From Bifidobacteriaceae bacterium (GTDB lineage: Bacteria > Actinomycetota > Actinomycetes > Actinomycetales > WQXJ01): a DNA stretch of 64,000 bases. Shown here piece by piece: positions 31,184-41,232 of this stretch (its first letter is position 1; each line of letters starts with the position of its first letter). The stretch is from positions 1 through 64,000 of the forward strand of contig JAITJZ010000036.1 in assembly GCA_031278655.1 (NCBI GenBank), given 5' to 3'. Both the position numbers and the translations under genes were made by a program. The notes beneath the pieces are model-generated. The model did not search any database and was not told where the DNA came from. It worked only from the letters and a program-made list of their open reading frames with translations.

Positions 31184-32194
31184 TCAGGTCTTGGAGGCCC
31201 GCGCCACAGCGATGATGGCCCGTTCCACGGCATAATGCCGGGCGGTCTTGGAGCTGGCCCCGCCTAGCCCCTTGACTTGGGCGTCAGCTTGGGCCACAGC
31301 CAGGATGGCGCGGCCAAGGCCGGCGCCGTCCCAGTTCCGCAGCGCCCGCCGCGCCTGATCGACCTGCCAACTGGCCATGCCCAGGTCCTTGGCCGGGTTT
31401 AGACCCGCCGCCAGCGCCCCGCCCACCTTGGCCAACGTCCGCAAGCGACCCGCCAGGGCGCCGATCATAGGCACCGGATCAATCCCGGCGCCCAAGGCGT
31501 GCCGAGCCAAACGCAAGGCTTGCCCGGCCTGCCCGGACACGGCGGCATCGGCCACCTTGAAGGAGGTCGTCTCCAAACGTCCGCCGTAGTAGCGGTCCAC
31601 CACCTCGGCCGTCACCGGGCCGGTCGTGTCAGCCATCAGCTGATGGGCCGCCGAGGCCAGTTCCCGCAGGTCAGAACCGACCGCCTCGACCAAGCCGCGG
31701 ATCGCCCGCTCGTCAACGCCGCGCGCCTCACGCCTGAACTCGGCCTTGGCGAAGGCCTCCTTGTCGCGGTCCGAACGGATGACGCTGGCGTCCGCCTCGG
31801 CGGCCCGGGCAGCGCGCAAGGCGTCCAAGAGCTTCTTGGCGCCGCGACCGCCGGCGTGGCGGAACACCACCATGGCGTCAGGGCTGGGCGCGGCGACGTA
31901 GGCCAGGGCGCCATCCAAGAAGTCGGCGTTGGCCTTCTCGGCTTGGGCCACCACCACCACGGTGTAATCGGCGAACAGCGAGCCGCTGGCGGCGTTGGCG
32001 ATGGCGTCACGGTCCGCCTCGGCGGCGTCGAGTCGCGCGAAGTCAAGGTCGGGGTGTTCCTCGCGGGCGAGGCGCCCCAGGCGCTCAACAGCCCGGTCGG
32101 CCAGCAAATCCTCGCCGCCAAGGACCAAGACCAAGCGGTCCGGCTCGATCCGGTTCCACGGCATCGCAGCCGCGGGCCGCCTCGTCTCTGCCAT
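31184..32194 (-). CDS. holA: DNA polymerase III subunit delta
   Basis: LVLVLGGEDLLADRAVERL; GQAGQALRLARHALGAGIDPVPMIGALAGRLRTLAKV. Confidence 0.92.
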   Translation of the reverse strand: MAETRRPAAAMPWNRIEPDRLVLVLGGEDLLADRAVERLGRLAREEHPDLDFARLDAAEADRDAIANAASGSLFADYTVVVVAQAEKANADFLDGALAYVAAPSPDAMVVFRHAGGRGAKKLLDALRAARAAEADASVIRSDRDKEAFAKAEFRREARGVDERAIRGLVEAVGSDLRELASAAHQLMADTTGPVTAEVVDRYYGGRLETTSFKVADAAVSGQAGQALRLARHALGAGIDPVPMIGALAGRLRTLAKVGGALAAGLNPAKDLGMASWQVDQARRALRNWDGAGLGRAILAVAQADAQVKGLGGASSKTARHYAVERAIIAVARASKT

Positions 32195-32237
32195 GTGTCA
32201 AGTTTGCCACGCCCCACCGACAGCCCGGCCGCCGCGG

Positions 32238-32261
32238 CGGCAAGGCGGCAAGGCGGCAAGG
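32238..32261. repeat. 8-bp tandem repeat CGGCAAGG x3
   Basis: cggcaagg cggcaagg cggcaagg directly beyond the proB stop codon. Confidence 0.9.
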
Positions 32262-32262
32262 G

Positions 32263-33426
32263 TCAGGCGGCGGGCGGGCGGCGCGAGCGGGCCTGGGTCG
32301 CCAACTCGTCGCGGTGGACGGCCGGCTGAACCCGGTCCTCGCCCAACAGGGCGCCGATCTGGGCTTGGCTCAGCCCCTTGACCCGGTCCAGGTCGCGGGC
32401 CGAGAAGCGGGCCAAGCCCCTGGCCAAGACCAGCCCCTCGCCGGAGCGGATCTCAACCGGCTCCCCGGCTTCGAAGTCCCCTGACACCGCCGTCACCCCG
32501 ACCGCCAAGAGCGACTTCTGCCGGTCGCTGATGGCTCGGGCGGCGCCATCGTCCACCGTCAGGACGCCAGCCATCGACGCGGCGTAACCCAGCCACATCC
32601 TCCGGGCGGTCAGGCGCCGCCCGGTGGCGTGGAAGAACGTGCCGACGCCCGGGTCGCCGCGCAGGGCCGCCCGGGCCTGGGCCGCGCCCGCCAACAGCAC
32701 CGGAATCCCCGACGATGACGCCATCGCCGCCGCCTGCACCTTGGTCAGCATCCCGCCGGTGCCGATCATCGAGCCGCGCCCGGTCACCTCCAGGCCGTCC
32801 AACTGCCCCGAGCCCGTCACCTCGCGGATCGGCGCGGCGCCGGGGCGGGACGGCGGCGCGTCGTACAAGGCGTCCACGTCGGTCAGCATGACCAGGCCGT
32901 CGGCCCGCACCAAGTGCGCCACCAGGGCGGCCAGGCGGTCGTTGTCGCCGAAGCGGAGTTCGTCGGTGGCGACCGCGTCGTTCTCGTTGACGATCGGCAC
33001 GATGCCGCGGTGCAGCAATTCGCCCAGCACCCGCAGGGCGTTGCGGTAGTGGGAGCGGCGGATGGTGTCCTCGGCCGTCAACAAGACCTGGCCGACGGTC
33101 AGACGATGCGCGGCGAAGGCCTCGGTGTAGGCCGCCATCAGGCGGCCTTGGCCAACGCTGGCCGCCGCCTGGCCCTGGGCCAGGCCGCTGGGGCGGCGAC
33201 GCAGCCCCAAGGCCGCCAGGCCGGCCGCTTGCGCCCCGGAGGAGACCAGCACCACTTCGTGACCGCCGCCGATGTGCTCGGCGACGGCGTCGACCACCTC
33301 GCCGAGGCGCGCCGGGCTGAACCGCCCCGCCTGGTCGACCAGCGACGAGGAACCGACCTTGACCACGATCCGGCGCCGAGCCACCAACTCGGCCCGGCTG
33401 GCGGCGGCGGCTGGCACGGACGTCAT
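32263..33426 (-). CDS. proB: Glutamate 5-kinase with PUA domain
   Basis: [52 protein letters not shown]. Confidence 0.97.
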   Translation of the reverse strand: MTSVPAAAASRAELVARRRIVVKVGSSSLVDQAGRFSPARLGEVVDAVAEHIGGGHEVVLVSSGAQAAGLAALGLRRRPSGLAQGQAAASVGQGRLMAAYTEAFAAHRLTVGQVLLTAEDTIRRSHYRNALRVLGELLHRGIVPIVNENDAVATDELRFGDNDRLAALVAHLVRADGLVMLTDVDALYDAPPSRPGAAPIREVTGSGQLDGLEVTGRGSMIGTGGMLTKVQAAAMASSSGIPVLLAGAAQARAALRGDPGVGTFFHATGRRLTARRMWLGYAASMAGVLTVDDGAARAISDRQKSLLAVGVTAVSGDFEAGEPVEIRSGEGLVLARGLARFSARDLDRVKGLSQAQIGALLGEDRVQPAVHRDELATQARSRRPPAA

Positions 33427-34955
33427 CGGTCATCCGCCGGGTCGGTCCAACGGCCCTGCTGGCGCTCGGTCCACAGTTCCGCGCGGGCCTGGGCCTTGGC
33501 GTCCATCAACTCGCGGTACTCGCGGCGGCGCTGCTGATTCGAGCGGCGCCGGTTCGGGTTGACCCGCGCGTCGGTGCCGCGCGGACCGGCCAACAGTTCG
33601 GCGCCGGTGGCCAGCGTTGGCTCCCAGTCGAAGACCACCCCGCCGTCGCCAGGCCCGATCACCACCTCATCGCCAGCCTTGGCGCCCTGTTTGACCAGCG
33701 CGTCTTCGACCCCGGCCCGCGCCAGCCGGTCGGCCAGGTAACCGACCGCCTCGTCGTTGGCGAAATCGGTTTGGGCGACCCAACGCTCCACCTTGGGGCC
33801 GCGCACCAGAAAACACGGCCCGGCGGGGCCCTCGCGGCGTTCCACGCTGAAGCCCGGATCCCCGGCCGCCTTTGGCCGCAGGACCACCCTCGGCCTGTCG
33901 GCCGCCTCGCTCAGGGCCGCCCGGGAACGGCCTTCGACCACCTGGCGCCCCAACTCGAAGCCGAGGGCGGCCAGCCCCCGCCGCGACACGGCGCTGACCT
34001 CCAGCACCGGCCAGCCGGTCGCCTCCAAGTCGGGGCGGACCAGCGCCGCCAATTCCTCGGCCTCGGGCACGTCGACCTTGTTCAGGGCGATCACGCGCGG
34101 GCGTTCCATCAAAGGCTGGGAGGCGCCGGTGATGCCCAGGTCCTCGGAGTACTGGGACAGTTCGCCTTCAATCGCCCGCAGGTCGCTGAGCGGGTCGCGT
34201 CCCGGCTCAAGGGTGGCCGCGTCGAGCACGTGGCAGATGACGGCCGTGCGCTCGATGTGGCGCAGGAACTCCAAGCCCAGGCCTTTGCCCTGGCCGGCGC
34301 CGGGGATCAGCCCCGGGACATCGGCGACGGTGAAGCGGATGTCGCCGGCCTCGACCACGCCGAGGTTCGGCACCAGGGTGGTGAAGGGGTAGTCGGCGAT
34401 CTTTGGGCGGGCCGCCGACATGGCGGCGATCAGCGAAGACTTGCCGGCCGAGGGGAAGCCGACCAAAGCGACATCGGCGATGGTCTTGAGTTCCAGAATG
34501 ACGTCGAGTTCCTCGCCGGGCACGCCCAACAGGGCGAAGCCCGGGGCCTTGCGCTTGGCGGAGGCGAGGGAGGCGTTGCCGAGGCCGCCCTTGCCGCCGG
34601 CCGCCGCCACGAAGCGGCTGCCGGCCCCGACCAGATCGGCCAGGACGCTCCCGTCCGCGGCCTTGACGACAGTCCCGTCTGGGACTTTCAGGACGCGGTC
34701 TTCGCCGCCGGCCCCGAGCCGATTGGAGCCTTCGCCGGGACGGCCGTTGTCAGCCTTTTGATGAGGCCCGCGGTGGTACCCGAGCAACGTTGTGACCTGC
34801 GGATCGACCTCGAAAATAATGCTGGCGCCGTCGCCGCCGTCACCGCCGTCCGGCCCGGCCAGGGGCTTGAACTTCTCGCGCCGGATCGACACGCAGCCGT
34901 TGCCGCCCCTCCCGGCCGTCAGATGGAGGCGGACTTGATCGACAAACTCGGCCAT
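33423..34955 (-). CDS. obgE: GTPase Obg
   Basis: [62 protein letters not shown]-terminal OCT domain. Confidence 0.97.
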   Translation of the reverse strand: MAEFVDQVRLHLTAGRGGNGCVSIRREKFKPLAGPDGGDGGDGASIIFEVDPQVTTLLGYHRGPHQKADNGRPGEGSNRLGAGGEDRVLKVPDGTVVKAADGSVLADLVGAGSRFVAAAGGKGGLGNASLASAKRKAPGFALLGVPGEELDVILELKTIADVALVGFPSAGKSSLIAAMSAARPKIADYPFTTLVPNLGVVEAGDIRFTVADVPGLIPGAGQGKGLGLEFLRHIERTAVICHVLDAATLEPGRDPLSDLRAIEGELSQYSEDLGITGASQPLMERPRVIALNKVDVPEAEELAALVRPDLEATGWPVLEVSAVSRRGLAALGFELGRQVVEGRSRAALSEAADRPRVVLRPKAAGDPGFSVERREGPAGPCFLVRGPKVERWVAQTDFANDEAVGYLADRLARAGVEDALVKQGAKAGDEVVIGPGDGGVVFDWEPTLATGAELLAGPRGTDARVNPNRRRSNQQRRREYRELMDAKAQARAELWTERQQGRWTDPADDR

Positions 34956-35030
34956 GGCGATTCCTCCACGGTTCCCACATGCCGAAAAGCTCGGCTCAAC
35001 TGGCGAGCTTCAGGCCCTCGCCGCCTGCGG

Positions 35031-35282
35031 TCAGGCTTCGACCACATCGACGACGCGCCGGCCGCCCCGCGCGCCGAACTTGACATGGCCGTCCGTCAAC
35101 GCGAACAGGGTGTCGTCGCCGCCCCGGCCAACCCCGTTGCCGGGGTGGAAATGCGTGCCGCGCTGGCGGACAATGATCTGCCCGGCCTTCGCCCGCTGGC
35201 CGCCGAACAGTTTCACGCCCAGCCGCTGAGCGTTCGAGTCACGGCCGTTCCTGGAGGAAGACGCGCCCTTCTTGTGTGCCAT
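35031..35282 (-). CDS. rpmA: 50S ribosomal protein L27
   Basis: [29 protein letters not shown]. Confidence 0.98.
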   Translation of the reverse strand: MAHKKGASSSRNGRDSNAQRLGVKLFGGQRAKAGQIIVRQRGTHFHPGNGVGRGGDDTLFALTDGHVKFGARGGRRVVDVVEA

Positions 35283-35303
35283 TTCGTTTCCCTTTGCTCG
35301 CCG

Positions 35304-35627
35304 CTAAGACTTGATGCCGGTGACTTTGACCCGAGTCAGATCTTGCCGGTGGCCCTGGCGCCGGTGCTGACCGCTCTTGTTCTTATACGTGAAGATATTG
35401 ATCTTCTTGCCGCGCTCGTTGCCGAGGACTTCGGCGGTGACCTTGATCTTCTTCAGCGCCTGCGGCGAACTGGTCACTTTGTCGCCGTCCACCAGCAGCA
35501 CCGCCGGCAGCTCGACGGTCGCTCCGGGCGCCTCGGGGCGGCGGTCCAAGACCACCTCGTCGCCAACGCTCACCTTCTCTTGGCGCCCTGAGGCCCTGAC
35601 TATCGCGTACACCACGAGCTTCTCCAT
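35304..35627 (-). CDS. rplU: 50S ribosomal protein L21
   Basis: VYAIVRASGRQEKVSVGDEVVLDR ... YKNKSGQHRRQGHRQDLTRVKVTGI. Confidence 0.96.
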   Translation of the reverse strand: MEKLVVYAIVRASGRQEKVSVGDEVVLDRRPEAPGATVELPAVLLVDGDKVTSSPQALKKIKVTAEVLGNERGKKINIFTYKNKSGQHRRQGHRQDLTRVKVTGIKS

Positions 35628-35731
35628 CCGTTGCGGCGCGGCCCAAGCCCGCCGAGGTCTCTACGAAAGATCGGCGCGCCGCCGCGTTGGTCCCGGACAT
35701 CGGCCGGGCGCGGGCGCACCGACCTAATAGA

Positions 35732-36988
35732 TTACGGGGCGGGCGGCGCCTCGGTCAAACCGGTCTTCCCGCCATCCGCCGATGCCGCGCGCCGGGCCCG
35801 GCGAACAGGCAGCCAGACAGCGCCGGACAGCGCGACCAGGGCCAATCCCAGCCACAGCCAGGGCACGGTCCAGACGGTCGCCGCCCGCTCGGCCGAAGCG
35901 GGCGCCCCCTCGGCGCCGAGGCCGACGGCGACGGCATCGGCCATGACGGTGGCGGTGGTGCGGAAAAGCGGGAACACCCCCGCGACCGTGACCTGGCGCG
36001 AAAGGAAAGAGCCGGGCAGGATCTCCGGCAGGACCTCGCCGGCGCCGCCGTCGCGCCCGCCCCAGCCGAACGGCCCGGCCACGGCGATGCGCTCGGTCGC
36101 CACCAGGCGGGCCGAGCCGGTGTTGGTCAGGCGGTAGGAGACGGTGATGGTCCCCGAGGCGAACGGGTTGGCCGAGGGCTCGGCCTCGACCCGCAGGTCG
36201 GAGATGGTCAGCCCCGGAGTCAGCTCGCCGGAGACGTTGACGTAGGCGCGCAGCGCCAAGCGCCGGTCCACCTGGACGGCGCCGGCCGAGGCGTCCTCGA
36301 TCAGCGAGGTCACAATCCCGGCGGCGTGGTCGCCGGGGGCGGCGTCGGCCGGGACGGCCCAACGCAGCGGCACCGTCACGGCTCCGGACGGCTCAATGGT
36401 GACTTCGACGCTGGCCTGGCCCGGCCAGGCCTCCGCGCCGGTCGCGGTTTCGCCGCCGCCGGCGGCGCTTGACGCCTCCGGCGCCCATTCGGCCCCGGCC
36501 ACAGGCGCGCCGAAGCTGATCCAGGCCCCGGCGTCACTGGGCGGCTCGGCGGCGGGCGCCAGGTCGAGCAGGCCGTCCGGGGTGGTGTAGGCGTCGGCGG
36601 CGTACACCTTCAGGCGCAGCGTCGCGGCCGACCGCGACTCGATCACAATCCCGTCCTCGATCACGCCGCCGGCGGCGGACAGGTAGGAGTAGTTCGGGCG
36701 GTTGTTGCCCAGTGGGCCGTTGGCCGGGCTCAAGGCCCAGCCAACGGCGCCTACTGAATCCCCGGCGCCAACCGTGTCACCGGCTTCGTTCCCGGCGTCA
36801 GGGGATGGGGCCGCTTCGGCCCCTGCCAATCCCTGCGAGCCTTCTGAGAAGGCTGGACCGGCTGTCCCGAGCCGGTCGGAATTGGCGGTTGCGGCCGAGG
36901 CGCCACAGGGCAGTCCGGAATTGGCGGAACCGATCACTGCCGCCAGCGCCACTGCGGTTAGCGCCAAACGGGCGCCTCGGCCACGCAT
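35732..36988 (-). CDS. DUF916-like (WxL-protein-interacting family) secreted protein with C-terminal TM
   Basis: Signal peptide; NRPNYSYLSAAGGVIEDGIVIESRSAATLRLKVYAADAYTTPDGLLDL; VPADAAPGDHAAGIVTSL; C-terminal TVPWLWLGLALVALSGAVWLPVRRARR. Confidence 0.75.
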   Translation of the reverse strand: MRGRGARLALTAVALAAVIGSANSGLPCGASAATANSDRLGTAGPAFSEGSQGLAGAEAAPSPDAGNEAGDTVGAGDSVGAVGWALSPANGPLGNNRPNYSYLSAAGGVIEDGIVIESRSAATLRLKVYAADAYTTPDGLLDLAPAAEPPSDAGAWISFGAPVAGAEWAPEASSAAGGGETATGAEAWPGQASVEVTIEPSGAVTVPLRWAVPADAAPGDHAAGIVTSLIEDASAGAVQVDRRLALRAYVNVSGELTPGLTISDLRVEAEPSANPFASGTITVSYRLTNTGSARLVATERIAVAGPFGWGGRDGGAGEVLPEILPGSFLSRQVTVAGVFPLFRTTATVMADAVAVGLGAEGAPASAERAATVWTVPWLWLGLALVALSGAVWLPVRRARRAASADGGKTGLTEAPPAP

Positions 36989-36991
36989 TGA

Positions 36992-38794
36992 TCAGCCCAC
37001 TCCCGTGATGGTCAGCAGACCGGTGTAGTTGCCCGCCGCGGTCGAGGCGGGAACCTTCAACTCCAGCGCCGCGGCCACGGTCGCGGCGCCAGTGGTGTGC
37101 CCGGCGGCGGCGAAGGCCAAGGTCCGGGCCGAGCCCAGACCGCCGTCGGCGCCAGCCGTCACAGCCGCTCCGGCCTGCGCCCCGGCCCCGGCGTTGGCCA
37201 CCACCGGCGTCCAGCCGAGGTATTGCCCGCCAAAGGCGCCGGCCTCGCCGGAGAAGTCAGACACTTGGCCGCTCAGCGACCATTCCGTCCCAGTTGGACG
37301 GGTGTCTGTGACCTCGATGTTCGGCAGCGCGCCGGTGGCGGCGAAGCCGTCCGAGACCTCGGTGGCGGTGCCCAGCGACACCGCCGCGTTGCCGGTGATC
37401 CGCCACGAGAACTCGCCCGGCTCGGGCTCGTCCGCGCCCTCGGGAATCTCGACATCGACCGGCAGCCCGGGCACAAAGGTCAGCGGCGTGTAGGTCTCGA
37501 AGGTCGCTTCGACGGCCCCGCCACCCGGATAGGTGTAGATCCCGTAGTTGCCTCCGACCAGGCCTTTCGCCTCAGCGGCGGCATCGGCCGCAGCCTTGGA
37601 GACCTCAAATGTGGCCGTGAACGAGCCGTCTGGCGCCAAGACGATGGCGCCGGCCCCGGCGCCGCCAACGGTCTCGACGAATTCCGACAGCAAAGCCCAG
37701 CGGACGGCGGCGGTGGGACGGGACGCGCTCGTCGCGCCCTCGGACGGGCGCCAGACTTCGGCGAAACGCCCAAAGCCCACGTACACCCCGGAGGACTTGC
37801 CCGCCACCGGTCCGTAGAGGCCGGTGACGGCGCTGGGGTCGAAGCCGGCCCCTTCGACGGTGACGGTGGTGACGCCATCGGCGGACAACTCCACCCGCGA
37901 AACCGTCACTGTCGGCGCCGGCGCGGCCGTCACCTCCCAAGCCACGGCCACCGGATTGGCGATCTTCTTCGGGTCCGCGCCCCCTCCCGACGAGTACCAG
38001 TACGAACTCTGGCCGGTCAACTGCTGGAACTCCACGAACGACTGCGGGAACGAGCCCCAGTTCGCCCCGGTGGTCGACTGACTGACGCCGCTGACCGCGA
38101 CGCCCAGATACTCAGGCGCCAACTCGAAGCCGCTGTCCGTCAGGACAATCTCCTCGAAGTCAGCCAGGACGATCGTCTGCGGGGTCACAACCTCCCAGAG
38201 GCTCGGGTCATCCATGGAGGCGCCATAGCCGGAGCCGGTGGCGGTCAGTTGGCCGGTCCCGTCCGCGTTCACGGTCAGCACCGGGTCCGATGCCGTCCAG
38301 TACGTCAGGCCGCCGTAGTAGACCACGGTGAAGGCGCCCTCCCAGGCGATTTCAGCCGTGCCCGCGTCCAAATCGACGCTGCCCTCGCCGCCGGACAGTT
38401 TGACGGCGTTGCCGGTGGTGGACCCGGCCACCGTGGAGACGGCCGTCCCGGCGGCGTTCAGGCACTTGGTCGCCCAAGTGGGCGCCTCCCAGCCGCCGTC
38501 GGCCGTGGGTTTGACGATCGACACGTTCCCGGATTGGGCGCTGTAGAAGCCGTCGGCCTCGGTCCACACCCGCGACGAGCCGGTGTTCCCGGCGGCGCCG
38601 GCGCTGAGGAAGTTGCAGCCGCCGAAGTAGGCGCCGCCGCCCGACTCGTCGTTGATCGACCAAGTCAGGGTGACGCCGGCGACGTCAGCCGGCGCGGCCG
38701 AGGCGGCGCCGGCAAAGACCAGGCCGCCGCCAACGGCCAGGGCGCCGGCCGCCAAGAAGGCGGCCCAACGTCCGGGGGTGCGAGCGATTTTCAT
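36992..38794 (-). CDS. Secreted HtaA-domain heme-binding protein with C-terminal WxL-like domain
   Basis: Signal peptide; HtaA features LTWSINDESGGGAYFGGCNFLSAG, FTVVYYGGLTYWTASDPVLTVNADGTGQLTAT, FVEFQQLTGQSSYWYSSGG; C-terminal IEVTDTRPTGTEWSLSGQVSDFSG...YLGWTPVV...LELKVPASTAAGNYTGLLTITGVG. Confidence 0.85.
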   Translation of the reverse strand: MKIARTPGRWAAFLAAGALAVGGGLVFAGAASAAPADVAGVTLTWSINDESGGGAYFGGCNFLSAGAAGNTGSSRVWTEADGFYSAQSGNVSIVKPTADGGWEAPTWATKCLNAAGTAVSTVAGSTTGNAVKLSGGEGSVDLDAGTAEIAWEGAFTVVYYGGLTYWTASDPVLTVNADGTGQLTATGSGYGASMDDPSLWEVVTPQTIVLADFEEIVLTDSGFELAPEYLGVAVSGVSQSTTGANWGSFPQSFVEFQQLTGQSSYWYSSGGGADPKKIANPVAVAWEVTAAPAPTVTVSRVELSADGVTTVTVEGAGFDPSAVTGLYGPVAGKSSGVYVGFGRFAEVWRPSEGATSASRPTAAVRWALLSEFVETVGGAGAGAIVLAPDGSFTATFEVSKAAADAAAEAKGLVGGNYGIYTYPGGGAVEATFETYTPLTFVPGLPVDVEIPEGADEPEPGEFSWRITGNAAVSLGTATEVSDGFAATGALPNIEVTDTRPTGTEWSLSGQVSDFSGEAGAFGGQYLGWTPVVANAGAGAQAGAAVTAGADGGLGSARTLAFAAAGHTTGAATVAAALELKVPASTAAGNYTGLLTITGVG

Positions 38795-41232
38795 GAGACA
38801 ATTCCTTTCGGTTGAAGCCGGAACCAGCCGCGACGCCAAGCGATCAAGGCGATGGAGGCTGATACCAGCAGGGTGAGAATCGCGGCGTCTGCCGCGATCC
38901 AGGTGCCGGCGGCCGTACCCCGCACAGGCACCAAGTCTTTGGTGGCGCCGGACAAGACAACGGGCTCGAGGCCGGACCCCCAAGGGTTGGACGCGCCCGT
39001 GCCGGCGTCCGCCCCGCCCTGCGCCCTGGCTTGGATCGCCGCCGCCTTGGCCGCCGCCACACCGCCCAGCCAGCCGCTTGAGGCGCCGCCGGCGCCCGCA
39101 TTGGTGGTTGTGACCGGCGCGTCGATCGCCTTGGCGGCGTCCCAGCTGACATAAACCGGGTCCGGCGGTTTGCGGTGGTCGATCGCCGCCCCCGACGAAT
39201 ACCAATACGAGTGCAGCCCGGTGCGCCCGTGGAAGTCCACAAACGACTGCGGCCAGGCGCCGGGCGCGCTCGATTCGCCGCCAAGTCTTTGGGTCGGGGC
39301 GCCGGCCGGGACCGCGACCGCCAGGTCGGCGTAGGCGTGGCGCACAACCACGCCGTCGCCGCCAGCGTTCGCCGCCGTGCCCGATGCCGTCGTCCCGTTC
39401 GCCAGCACCACGGCCGTGTCGGGGTGGCGCCCCCAGGCGCCGCCTTCGCGTGGCATGCCGAAGCCGCCGGCGGTGGCGGTCAGTTCGACTTGGCCGCTGG
39501 CGCTGATCGTGATGACAGGGTCTTCCAGCCAGAAGTAGGTCAGGCCGTCGTAGTAGACCACGGTGAAGGTGGCGTCCCAGGTGATCTGGGCGGCGCCGGT
39601 GGCCGTGTCGCGCCAACCGGTCCCGCCGGTCAGTTTGACCTGGGTGTCGGTGTAGGTCGAAGCCGATTGTTGGGAGGCGTTGTAGCTGACCGGCTGGCCG
39701 GCCGGATCCAGGCAGCGCCGCTCGAATGGGACGCTCTGCCCTTGGGCGTTGACCACTTGGGCGTTGCCGGACTGGGCGTGGTAGAGGTCGCCGCCCCAGT
39801 TTCCGGGGTCCCATTCGCGCGCCGCGCCGGTGTCGCCGTCCGTCCCCGGACGCCCGGCCATCAGGAAGTTGCAGGCGCCGTAGTAGCTCTTGCCCCTTGT
39901 TTCGAGGTTGAATCCCCAGGTCAGCTGCGCGTTGACAATGGTCTGGCGGGCGCCATCGCCCGTGTCATTGCCGGAGCCGTCGCCGGAGCCGTTGCCGGAG
40001 TCGTCGCGCTGGCTGGCGCCCGGGATGGTGACGCTGACGGCGATGTCGCCGCCCTCGTCGGGATCGGACCCCCAGGCCGCGCCCGGTCCGCCCGCCCCGA
40101 CGGCCAGCGTCGCCAGCGCCAGGCTCAACGCCAGGCGCCGGGCGCGGCGAGTGGCGGCCGCGCCCGCCAGCGAACCGACCAGAACCAGCACAAAGACGAT
40201 TGCCGCCACCACCACGGCGATCTGCCAGGGACCCAGTTGGCGGCCCTCGCCGACGGCGGCGGATTGGCTGGCCTGCTCCGAGGCTTCGACCAGGGACGGG
40301 TCACGCCGCACCGTGAAGGTGGCCTCGGCCGAGGCCCCGGAGGCGGCGCCGGTCAACGTCAGGCTGTGCGTGCCCACCCTCAGGTCCGCCGCCAGCGGGA
40401 TCGCCGCCGCCACCTCCCCGAACTGTCCGGCCGTCAGCGGGCCGACGGCCGCCACGCCATCGTCCAAGACGGCTGTGACCTGCTCGCCGGGCGCGAAACC
40501 GCGTCCCGTGAACGCCAAAGCGTGCCCGGCCACGGCGGTGGTGGCGTCCACCCCCAGCGTCGCCACCCCGGTGGCCGGGACCACCCCGGCGCCGGCGCCA
40601 TCGGCGGCCGTCTCGCCGTCGGCCCCGGCACCGGCCGTGGCGGCGGCGGTGGCGGCGGTCGCGCCGTCGAAGCTGACCGGCGTGAAGGTCTCATTGTTGG
40701 CGTTGACAACGCCATGCGCCCCAATGGTGATGACGCCGCACTGGGTCTGGCGGCAATCAACCCGCTGGGCCTGGCCGGCGGCGTCCTCGACATCGAAGAC
40801 CGCCCCCGGAACCACCAGGGTGGTCGCCCAGGAGCCGTCAGCGGCGATGACGCCGCCGTTGGCGGAGCTGGCCGTCTCCGAGCCGATGAAGGCGACGAAC
40901 TTCTCCCGCCCGGCGTTGTCCTTGGTCTGGGCGTCCGGCACATACAGGAAATCGCGCCCGCCAACGCCCCCGGCCGAGGGCCGCCAGTCGCCCGAGACGG
41001 CGCCGAACAGCACGTAGATGCCGCCGAAGCCGCCCTCGATGGCCTGGAAGCCGCTGCCTGTCAGCGTCAAAGTGGTGGCGGCCTCGGCGTTGGCCCGGGC
41101 CTCGCCGCCCACACCGGCCACCGCCACGGACGCGCCCGCCGCCCGCGCCGGGCCGCCAACCCCGCCCACGGCCAGGCCCGCCAGGGCCCCCGCCGCCAGC
41201 CCGGCCACCAGCAGTTGTCTCAAGCGACGCAT
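38791..41232 (-). CDS. HtaA-domain heme-uptake protein with N-terminal secreted module and internal double hydrophobic segment
   Basis: 813 aa; HtaA module QLTWGFNLETRGKSYYGACNFLMAG, FTVVYYDGLTYFWLEDPVITISASG, HSYWYSSGA; C-terminal TM; ATGA overlap with the next gene. Confidence 0.88.
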   Translation of the reverse strand: MRRLRQLLVAGLAAGALAGLAVGGVGGPARAAGASVAVAGVGGEARANAEAATTLTLTGSGFQAIEGGFGGIYVLFGAVSGDWRPSAGGVGGRDFLYVPDAQTKDNAGREKFVAFIGSETASSANGGVIAADGSWATTLVVPGAVFDVEDAAGQAQRVDCRQTQCGVITIGAHGVVNANNETFTPVSFDGATAATAAATAGAGADGETAADGAGAGVVPATGVATLGVDATTAVAGHALAFTGRGFAPGEQVTAVLDDGVAAVGPLTAGQFGEVAAAIPLAADLRVGTHSLTLTGAASGASAEATFTVRRDPSLVEASEQASQSAAVGEGRQLGPWQIAVVVAAIVFVLVLVGSLAGAAATRRARRLALSLALATLAVGAGGPGAAWGSDPDEGGDIAVSVTIPGASQRDDSGNGSGDGSGNDTGDGARQTIVNAQLTWGFNLETRGKSYYGACNFLMAGRPGTDGDTGAAREWDPGNWGGDLYHAQSGNAQVVNAQGQSVPFERRCLDPAGQPVSYNASQQSASTYTDTQVKLTGGTGWRDTATGAAQITWDATFTVVYYDGLTYFWLEDPVITISASGQVELTATAGGFGMPREGGAWGRHPDTAVVLANGTTASGTAANAGGDGVVVRHAYADLAVAVPAGAPTQRLGGESSAPGAWPQSFVDFHGRTGLHSYWYSSGAAIDHRKPPDPVYVSWDAAKAIDAPVTTTNAGAGGASSGWLGGVAAAKAAAIQARAQGGADAGTGASNPWGSGLEPVVLSGATKDLVPVRGTAAGTWIAADAAILTLLVSASIALIAWRRGWFRLQPKGIVS

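Noticed and set aside
38795-39814. Upstream 340-aa extension of the 600-aa HtaA ORF
   Set aside because: Overlaps the upstream HtaA gene in another frame; the true start is the ATG at 38794 with a signal peptide and ATGA coupling.
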